The translations under genes were made by a program, and so were the position numbers. This document shows, in pieces, positions 30,724 through 36,113 of a DNA stretch of 36,113 nt (position 1 is the stretch's first letter; each line of letters opens with the position of its first letter). Under the pieces are notes generated by a model. It was not told the DNA's origin and did no database searches. It worked only from the letters and a program-made list of their open reading frames with translations. Origin of the DNA: Candidatus Woesearchaeota archaeon (GTDB lineage: Archaea > Nanobdellota > Nanobdellia > Woesearchaeales > UBA11576); assembly GCA_003695435.1 (NCBI GenBank), contig RFJL01000037.1, positions 1 through 36,113 on the forward strand, given 5' to 3'.

Positions 30724-32481
30724 TTATATGCCCCACACGGGGTTGTTTTTTCGCTTAAGCTCTGCCAACTCGCGCATAACTTCAAGCTCTGAGTCTTTAA
30801 GAAAGCGCTTCAACTCTTTAAGCTTTTTGAAATCTTCTTCAGGAATATCTGCAAAAAGGATATCTCCTTCCTCAACCTGTCTTCCCACTGTGACATTTGG
30901 AAATGACATTGCAACCTGGTTTCCTGCTTCAATAACAGACTTGCTCTCCTTTTCTTTTTGAATGGACTTGATACTTGTAAGGTGAGTTCCATCCTTGGTA
31001 ACATTTGTTCCTACTTTGATTTTTCCGACCAGGACATCAACACCAACAACAGCAGGATTGCTTTGGCGAAATACGAAATTCTCCATAATCTTCATCTTAC
31101 AGGGTCTGACAAGAGAATCCAACACTTGTGTTTCCTTTTCTTTTTCCTTTTGAGCAAGCCACTCCTGATGACGTTCAAGAAGGTGGTAAATAATATCTGA
31201 TTTGTCAACTCGCACTTCTGGGGGCACAACTATATCTTCAGGAACGTTAGTGTTAAAACATAATATCACTGCGGTAAGCGGATCTCGTTCCGCATTTGCT
31301 TGAGCATCAATAATATCCTTTTTAGTTACGTCCCCAAGACTTGCTCGGCGAATTTTAATACCTGCTTCTCTGAAGAGGTTTACCATAGCTTCTAAGCTTC
31401 CAATAGTATCTGCCTTAATGATAATTCCCTCGCCATCGGTTTCAACAACGACGTTTTGAATCTCCTTTTGCAACTCCTTTGCCACTTCTTCAACATTGCC
31501 ATCAGGTACAGAACGAATAGGCATGCCTGCAATGACTCCTTCCATATCAGGACAAGAAATTTTCACACCGGTTGCTGAAACTACCTCCTTTCGCGTCTCA
31601 AACTTCGCTTTCTTGTCTCGCATTTCCTTAAGGGAAGCAGGCTCAAAAAGTGCACGAACTTTAGTAATAATAGGACCATTCATAGAACCAATAACGAGAA
31701 CATCCCCAACACGAAGTGTACCATCATAAAGAATAACGTCCATCGTTTTTCCCAGGCCCCGCTCTTCTTTCACCTCAAGAATTGTTCCCTTAGCAGGGCC
31801 CTGCGTGCTCATCTCAAGGCGTTTTTCAAGAAATTTTTGCGCAAGACCCGAAAGAACCATTAGGAGCTCCGCAAGGCCTTCTTTTGTTTTTGCAGAGATG
31901 GGAACAATACCTATCTGCGTAGTAAAATCCTCCACACGATCAAAACGCTCAGAATTAAATCCTCTCTCACTAAGATTTCCTACTAATTCATACATTTTAG
32001 TTTCAAAGTCTCTTACAACATTGGGGTCTTGCGAATTAATACTCGCAAGAACAGATCCGGGTTTTGATCGCCAACCGGGAAGAAGATCTATCTTGTTAGC
32101 TGCAACGATGAAAGGGGTTTTGTAAAATTTGAGAATTTCTAGTGCCTCAATTGTTTGCGGTTTAAACCCTTCTCGTATGTCAACTACAAGCACAGCAATA
32201 TCTGCAAGATTGCCACCTCTCTTTCTTAGCGAAGTGAATGCGGCGTGTCCAGGGGTATCAATGAAAAGAAGCCCTGGAATGGTAAAATTTGCTTTTCCCC
32301 CCATGAGAGGAGCGCACACTTTGTTAATAACATCAATGGGAACTATTGAAGCACCAATTGCTTGAGTAATCGCACCTGCCTCAGTTGCAAGAATATTCGA
32401 TCCTCTAATTGCATCAAGAATACTGGATTTACCGTGATCGACATGACCTAAAACAGTGCAAATAGGTGATCTTTGAGACAT
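30724..32481 (-). CDS. infB: translation initiation factor aIF5B
   Basis: aIF5B is the GTPase that joins ribosomal subunits after initiation. The 585-residue product has the G domain with GHVDHGKSS (G1), the switch region ATEAGAITQAIGAS, FIDTPGHAAF (G3) and AANKIDLLPG (G4). Domains 2-4 follow, with VKEERGLGKTMDVILYDGTL and the C-terminal QVAMSFPNVTVGRQVEEGDILFADIPE. The ATG at 32481 is used because a TATA box lies about 27 nt upstream and MSQRSPICTVLGHVDHGKS fits the family start. It leads the operon with two lipoproteins and a Nip7-like protein. Confidence 0.97.
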   Translation of the reverse strand: MSQRSPICTVLGHVDHGKSSILDAIRGSNILATEAGAITQAIGASIVPIDVINKVCAPLMGGKANFTIPGLLFIDTPGHAAFTSLRKRGGNLADIAVLVVDIREGFKPQTIEALEILKFYKTPFIVAANKIDLLPGWRSKPGSVLASINSQDPNVVRDFETKMYELVGNLSERGFNSERFDRVEDFTTQIGIVPISAKTKEGLAELLMVLSGLAQKFLEKRLEMSTQGPAKGTILEVKEERGLGKTMDVILYDGTLRVGDVLVIGSMNGPIITKVRALFEPASLKEMRDKKAKFETRKEVVSATGVKISCPDMEGVIAGMPIRSVPDGNVEEVAKELQKEIQNVVVETDGEGIIIKADTIGSLEAMVNLFREAGIKIRRASLGDVTKKDIIDAQANAERDPLTAVILCFNTNVPEDIVVPPEVRVDKSDIIYHLLERHQEWLAQKEKEKETQVLDSLVRPCKMKIMENFVFRQSNPAVVGVDVLVGKIKVGTNVTKDGTHLTSIKSIQKEKESKSVIEAGNQVAMSFPNVTVGRQVEEGDILFADIPEEDFKKLKELKRFLKDSELEVMRELAELKRKNNPVWGI

Positions 32482-32503
32482 ATTCTTTTTTAAAATCGGT
32501 CCC

Positions 32504-32511
32504 TTTATATT
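32504..32511. promoter_or_regulatory. shared symmetric TATA box for aIF5B and trm1
   Basis: The element tttatatt (aatataaa on the other strand) is centred about 26.5 nt from the aIF5B ATG and 27.5 nt from the trm1 ATG in a 53-nt divergent gap. It can serve both leaderless genes. The minus-strand side has a purine-rich gagaaaaac upstream that could be a BRE; the plus side does not. Confidence 0.6.
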
Positions 32512-32534
32512 GTTTTTCTCTTCTTTTAGCAAGC

Positions 32535-33581
32535 ATGTTTACGCAGATTGCCGAAGGAGACGTTAAGTTGTTTGTCCCAAAGGAAACGAAGATTTCAAAG
32601 GAATTACCTGTATTTTATAATCCTGTTATGCGACGCAATCGTGATTTGAGTATTCTGTTACTTAAAGCACTACAACCCACACCTGTAAACTGGGTCGTGG
32701 GTCTTCCTCTTGCTGGAACGGGCGTTAGGGCGATGAGGTTTCTCAAAGAACTTCCTTCACAGATGATTGAACGTATTGATGTAAATGATCACAGCAAAGA
32801 AGCTGTTGACCTTATCAAAGAAAATCTTAAACTCAACAATCTCTTAGGTGATGAGCGCATAAACATTTCTTGTCTTGATGCGAACACATTTCTTCAACAA
32901 TCCACGGGATATCACTATATTGATATTGATCCTTTTGGCTCTCCAAATCCTTTCCTTGATCGTAGTATTGTGCGGCTCTCAAGAGGAGGTATATTAGCAA
33001 TAAGTGCGACGGACACTGCTGCGCTGTGCGGAGCGTACCCCAAGGTGTGTAGAAGAAAATATTGGGCTGAAAATAGGAAAGGAGTGCGACAACATGAACG
33101 CGGTCTTCGCATATTGATTCGAAAGGTGCAGCTCATCGCAGCACAATATGACAAAGCACTTATCCCGGTGTTCTCGTATTGGCACGAGCACTACTTTCGT
33201 GTGTTTTTTCGCTGCACGAAGTCACGTGAAGAAGTTGATAAGGTATTGCGACAACAGGGTGAGATGGACGGGTTTGGACCTTTGTGGTTAGGTTCTCTTT
33301 TTGATCCATCTCTTGTTGTGAAGATGCACGACCTTGCAGCTCAAGGTGAGACGAAGAAGTTCTTAGCACTTCTTGTGGAAGAAAGCGCAGTTAATGTCGC
33401 GAGGTATTTTGACCTTCACGAGTATGCGCAGAGAAAGGGGAGGAACCCTCCTAGCACCAAAGCAGTAATAGCTGCACTAAAAACGAAGGGTTATCAAGCT
33501 GCAAGGACACACTTATGCGTAACAGGACTTATCAGTGATGCTCCTTTTGACGTGATTGAGAAGGTTATAGAAGGGTTGTGA
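32535..33581 (+). CDS. trm1: tRNA (guanine26-N2)-dimethyltransferase
   Basis: Trm1 makes m2,2G at tRNA position 26. The 348-residue protein has EGDVKLFVPK and FYNPVMRRNRDLS near the N-terminus, the class I methyltransferase core with VVGLPLAGTGVRAMRF, the Trm1-specific catalytic DIDPFGSPNPFLD, and SATDTAALCGAYP. The C-terminal domain has QRKGRNPPSTKAVIAALKTKGYQAARTH read in its order. It starts at the ATG at 32535, 27 nt after the shared TATA box; an upstream in-frame ATG overlaps the divergent gene. Slightly shorter than the usual archaeal ~375. Confidence 0.95.
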   Translation: MFTQIAEGDVKLFVPKETKISKELPVFYNPVMRRNRDLSILLLKALQPTPVNWVVGLPLAGTGVRAMRFLKELPSQMIERIDVNDHSKEAVDLIKENLKLNNLLGDERINISCLDANTFLQQSTGYHYIDIDPFGSPNPFLDRSIVRLSRGGILAISATDTAALCGAYPKVCRRKYWAENRKGVRQHERGLRILIRKVQLIAAQYDKALIPVFSYWHEHYFRVFFRCTKSREEVDKVLRQQGEMDGFGPLWLGSLFDPSLVVKMHDLAAQGETKKFLALLVEESAVNVARYFDLHEYAQRKGRNPPSTKAVIAALKTKGYQAARTHLCVTGLISDAPFDVIEKVIEGL

Positions 33582-33622
33582 GTTTTTGGATTATTTTGAA
33601 TGCTAATAATCAGATTACTCTT

Positions 33623-33632
33623 GTTTTATAAA
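33623..33632 (+). promoter_or_regulatory. TATA box for Nudix-2H operon
   Basis: The element gttttataaa lies about 27 nt before the ATG at 33654. Confidence 0.6.
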
Positions 33633-33653
33633 TGAGTTGTACTTAATTCTAGC

Positions 33654-34043
33654 ATGGTTGCCAAGCTTAGGAGAAGAGGGACTGTGATTCTGGAGAATTC
33701 TAAAGGAATTCTTCTTGTTTCTGGAAGAAGTAAACGATTCATGTTACCTGGTGGGAATGCACGTTCTAGAGAGCCCAGAATGGCAACAGCAATAAGAGAA
33801 TTGTATGAAGAAACTGGACTTGTTGCAAAAGAAGCTAAATTTTTGTTCAAGTATGATGCGGGTGTTTCCAAGATTGGAGGTCATCTCAAGCACACTAAAC
33901 ACAAAGTGTTTTTAATCAAGGCAGAAGGAACAGCCAGACCAAGAAGTGATGTCAAGCATATCGCGTTTTACAAACCCGGAGTAGATATCAAATTAACTTA
34001 CACAACGAAGAAAATTTTGGAGAAGTATCTTAAGACAAAATGA
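33654..34043 (+). CDS. Nudix hydrolase
   Basis: The 129-residue protein has a complete Nudix box, GGNARSREPRMATAIRELYEETGL (G-x5-E-x7-REL-x-EETGL, read in parts), with a LVSGRSKRFMLPGG strand before it. Such enzymes hydrolyse nucleoside diphosphates linked to another group; the substrate cannot be read. The stop codon overlaps the start of the 2H gene (ATGA), suggesting coupled nucleotide or RNA-end processing. Confidence 0.9.
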   Translation: MVAKLRRRGTVILENSKGILLVSGRSKRFMLPGGNARSREPRMATAIRELYEETGLVAKEAKFLFKYDAGVSKIGGHLKHTKHKVFLIKAEGTARPRSDVKHIAFYKPGVDIKLTYTTKKILEKYLKTK

Positions 34044-34627
34044 GTTACTTGATTAAAATTCGATTATTTGGAAAAGCAAAAAAAAAAAAAAAAAAAGCTT
34101 CTTGTGAAGTAAATCACTTATTTTTCAGACGAGGATATGAGCGAACCCCTCATATAACTGTTATTCAACCGTTTTATTCAGATGATCAAAAGAAAGTACT
34201 TGAAATTTTTAGGAAAGGTTGTAATAAATATAGAAACTTGGGTGTTAGTGTTAAAGGGGTTGGAGTATTTCCATTTCACGTTGTTTACAAAAAAGTGATT
34301 CTGAATTCTGAATTAATTGATTTTCAAAAGTATCTTGCTAGAAATTTGGAAAGTTTTTGTTCGTTTAGAGGTGGTTTAAGGAATGTCTATAGTCCCCATT
34401 TGACTATTGCTAAAAAGTTAAACTTATTTTCTTTCTTTTTAATATGGGTGTATTCGCTCATTAGATTCAGATTTAATTTCTCGCACAAAGTTATTCGTGT
34501 GACTCTTCTAAAAAAAGGGAAGATATTGTATGAATATGATTTTGTGCAAAAAAGACTGTTGAATAGAGGGCAAGCTTTGAGTAAGAATTTGTTGAAGAAG
34601 ACTTTCAGTTTGCTAAAACCTACCTAA
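34040..34627 (+). CDS. 2H phosphoesterase (LigT / 2'-5' RNA ligase-like) with internal A19 tract
   Basis: The 195-residue protein has the two 2H motifs, PHITVIQPF (first HxT) and YSPHLTIAK (second HxT), about 90 residues apart, as in LigT-type RNA ligases and 2',3'-cyclic phosphodiesterases. Between the first strand and motif 1, the DNA has a run of 19 A (34078-34096) encoding six Lys. A hydrophobic SFFLIWVYSLI segment follows motif 2. The gene is visibly more A/T-rich than its neighbours, with more AGA/TTA/TTT codons, hinting at transfer. Sequence length of the A-run may be affected by assembly. Confidence 0.75.
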   Translation: MSYLIKIRLFGKAKKKKKKASCEVNHLFFRRGYERTPHITVIQPFYSDDQKKVLEIFRKGCNKYRNLGVSVKGVGVFPFHVVYKKVILNSELIDFQKYLARNLESFCSFRGGLRNVYSPHLTIAKKLNLFSFFLIWVYSLIRFRFNFSHKVIRVTLLKKGKILYEYDFVQKRLLNRGQALSKNLLKKTFSLLKPT

Positions 34628-34647
34628 AATAGGGCTAGGGGCATGCC

Positions 34648-35232
34648 TCACAACACGCTTTCCATAAATTGTTCTTTAATTGCGCGCTCCCCGCTTGGTG
34701 TCACCTTTGCATAGGTTTTTTGTTTTGTTTTAATTTTCTCCATGAGGTTAAGCTCTGCTAGGCGGGAGACGTATTGAGAAATTGCGCCGATGCGATTAGA
34801 CGTGTTTTTGTTTGGGTATACTTCTTGTGTGAGTGTGCGCAGAGGGACGATGGTTCCTGTTTCTTGTTGGAGTTTGTAGCAGAGGATGAGTATTTTTTGT
34901 TCGAGTTCTGTAATATTATATTCAATACGGGTTTTTTCAGCTTGTTCTTCTTCACCTTCAAAAATGTGTTTAAGCTTGTCAAATTGCTCGAAAAATCGTT
35001 TTCCTTTGCCTGTGAGTGCGAGGTAGGCATCGTTTTCGAGTTCCTCTAATTCTATGAGGCCTTCTTTGTGTAGGACGTTAGCGGCAAGTGTTATGTTAAG
35101 ACTAGAAGGCAATTTGTCCTTTATTTGGGACAATTTAAGGCCGTGCGAGGTTTTATAGATGCATTCAACATCAAAGAGTTCTTTTAAGAGGTTTAAACAA
35201 CCTCTTTCGTTGAGAATTTCGTAGAGACTCAT
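34648..35232 (-). CDS. double winged-helix protein, probable regulator
   Basis: The 194-residue protein has two winged-helix-like halves: about 1-80 (LKLSQIKDKLPSSLNITLAANVLHKEGLIELEE, then YLALTGKGKRFFEQF) and about 105-190 (LEQKILILCYKLQQETGTIVPLRTLTQEVYP, SQYVSRLAELNLMEKIKTK, YAKVTPSGERAIKEQ). Each has the helix-turn-helix plus wing pattern. It is divergent from orc1/cdc6 and has a TATA-like element near 35253-35262. A role in DNA binding near the origin or in cdc6 regulation is a guess from position. Confidence 0.7.
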   Translation of the reverse strand: MSLYEILNERGCLNLLKELFDVECIYKTSHGLKLSQIKDKLPSSLNITLAANVLHKEGLIELEELENDAYLALTGKGKRFFEQFDKLKHIFEGEEEQAEKTRIEYNITELEQKILILCYKLQQETGTIVPLRTLTQEVYPNKNTSNRIGAISQYVSRLAELNLMEKIKTKQKTYAKVTPSGERAIKEQFMESVL

Positions 35233-35252
35233 GTGTTTGAGTTCTATTTATC

Positions 35253-35262
35253 GCTATAAAAA
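35253..35262 (-). promoter_or_regulatory. TATA-like box for the double winged-helix gene
   Basis: On the minus strand gtttttatag is about 26 nt before the ATG at 35232. Confidence 0.5.
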
Positions 35263-35305
35263 CTTAGCGGTCTATTTTTGAGAATTTGGGCAATAAAGAC
35301 ATAAA

Positions 35306-35338
35306 CGGAAATAACGGAAATTTCGGAAGGTTTATATA
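35306..35338 (+). promoter_or_regulatory. three 9-bp-spaced CGGAA repeats plus TATA box upstream of cdc6
   Basis: CGGAA occurs at 35306, 35315 and 35324, each nine bases apart. A TATA box (ggtttatatag, 35329-35338 region) adjoins the last copy. A G5 run follows at about 35365-35369, before the ATG at 35383. This may be an operator, a BRE-adjacent activator site or an Orc1/Cdc6 recognition element. Confidence 0.5.
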
Positions 35339-35382
35339 GTAGTTACACTTCCTTCTTCATACCAGGGGGTACACAAAAGGAA

Positions 35383-36113
35383 ATGACCGAAGCAATAACC
35401 TTTGCAGGATTAATGAAAAACAGCATCTACAAGGACAGAGATGTTATTCACGCACTCGTCCCGCCTTCGGGAATCGTGCACAGAACTGAGCAACGCAACG
35501 AACTCGTAATGGAACTTGCACCTATCCTCATGAATAGTGCTGTTTCTTGTATTTTTGTTTACGGAAATCCTGGAACGGGAAAAACATCACTCGTCTCCCA
35601 GCTTCTCGAAGAGCTCGCAAATGAAGCAAAGAAAAGTGATATCGCATTCACTAAAGTATATGTCAATTGTAGTGAGAACAGAACTGAGACCACTATTCTC
35701 ATAGATATACTCTCACAACTCAATCCTGAAAAAGATTATCCGCGCATTGGATGGACAAGAGCAAAAGCACTCAAAGAATTTACTGAAGTGCTTAACAAAC
35801 TCAACACTAATGTACTCTGCGTTCTTGACGAAGTTGACTACGCACTCAAAGAAAGCGGAGATGATATTCTCTACAGACTCTCCCGCATCAACAACGATGT
35901 AAGTTCAAAAGTATCAACGCTCCTCATCAGCAACGATGTACGAGTCTCAGATTACATCAAACCAAAAACCGCATCAACCATGGGGCGAGTCAAAATCATC
36001 TTTGCGCCATACAGCGCACAAGAACTCAAAGACATACTCAAAGAGAGAGTAAAGTACGCATTTGTTGAAGGCGCGGTAAGCGAAGCAGTGATCTCAAAAA
36101 TAGCAGAGATTGA
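35383..36113 (+). CDS. cdc6: Orc1/Cdc6 replication initiator, 3' partial
   Basis: Orc1/Cdc6 binds the origin and loads MCM. The 243 visible residues have the N-terminal MTEAITFAGLMKN segment, then a family-typical HRTEQRNEL, Walker A VYGNPGTGKTSLV, YVNCSEN, Walker B LCVLDEVDYALK and sensor 1 TLLISNDVRVSDYI, followed by IFAPYSAQELKDIL at the start of the AAA+ lid. The ATG at 35383 follows AAAGGA. The winged-helix C-terminal domain lies beyond the window. The gene is divergent from the double winged-helix gene. Confidence 0.95.
   Translation, partial: MTEAITFAGLMKNSIYKDRDVIHALVPPSGIVHRTEQRNELVMELAPILMNSAVSCIFVYGNPGTGKTSLVSQLLEELANEAKKSDIAFTKVYVNCSENRTETTILIDILSQLNPEKDYPRIGWTRAKALKEFTEVLNKLNTNVLCVLDEVDYALKESGDDILYRLSRINNDVSSKVSTLLISNDVRVSDYIKPKTASTMGRVKIIFAPYSAQELKDILKERVKYAFVEGAVSEAVISKIAEI

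Noticed and set aside
1-36113. CRISPR arrays, insertion sequences, rRNA genes
   Set aside because: I found no spaced direct repeats of CRISPR type, no transposase motifs or terminal inverted repeats, and no rRNA-like sequence.

Overview
The window is archaeal. It encodes an archaeal histone, aIF5A, aIF5B, aRF1, Orc1/Cdc6, HerA, ribosomal proteins eL40 and eL43, RNA polymerase subunit Rpo12 (RpoP), a KEOPS Pcc1 subunit, prefoldin beta, Trm1 and UPF0147. Many genes have a TATA box 25-28 nt before the start codon, which implies leaderless mRNAs. Genes are tightly packed with ATGA or 8-14 nt overlaps, and several core proteins are clearly shorter than their families. Together this suggests a small-genome DPANN-type archaeon (Woesearchaeota/Pacearchaeota-like). 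The phylum is my inference.

Layout. 1-2411 is the 3' part of a surface protein with near-identical thrombospondin-like repeats, a lipase-type alpha/beta-hydrolase domain and a C-terminal membrane anchor, followed by a small membrane protein. 2744-4498 (minus) is a compact DNA-maintenance operon: NucS/EndoMS, dUTPase and a family-4-like uracil-DNA glycosylase that has lost its iron-sulfur ligands. 4546-7666 is a divergent pair of lipoate ligase and PEP synthase. 7650-9864 (minus) holds a PaaK-like adenylating enzyme and a THUMP-reduced tRNA guanine methyltransferase. 9935-14692 holds an HD-GYP-like phosphohydrolase, a patatin, a winged-helix regulator with a small membrane protein, and a site-2 protease. 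14692-15259 adds eL40 and aIF5A in front of the protease. 15553-18500 holds an MscS-related membrane protein, the histone, a SprT-like metalloprotease and aRF1, then tRNA-Pro(UGG). 18818-19952 is the conserved operon eL43-rpoP-pcc1-pfdB-UPF0147. A small MscS channel and a DRG GTPase follow. 22435-25760 (minus) is herA-asnB. 25933-27040 is a coiled-coil/DUF371/PUA cluster.

The most unusual region is 27173-28802. It is a two-gene operon whose first product carries the signature residues of a RelA/SpoT (p)ppGpp synthetase domain, joined by an 8-nt overlap to an unrecognised partner gene. Alarmone synthetases are rare in archaea, and the arrangement is reminiscent of toxSAS toxin-antitoxin pairs or a dedicated regulator. 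Next, 28842-32481 (minus) is an operon of aIF5B, two paralogous lipoproteins and a Nip7-like PUA protein. It is divergent from trm1 across a single, almost symmetric TATA box. The window ends with a Nudix hydrolase, a 2H phosphoesterase with a 19-A homopolymer in its coding sequence, a two-winged-helix protein, and a divergent orc1/cdc6 (cut by the window end). Three 9-bp-spaced CGGAA repeats lie before cdc6 and are a candidate origin or operator.
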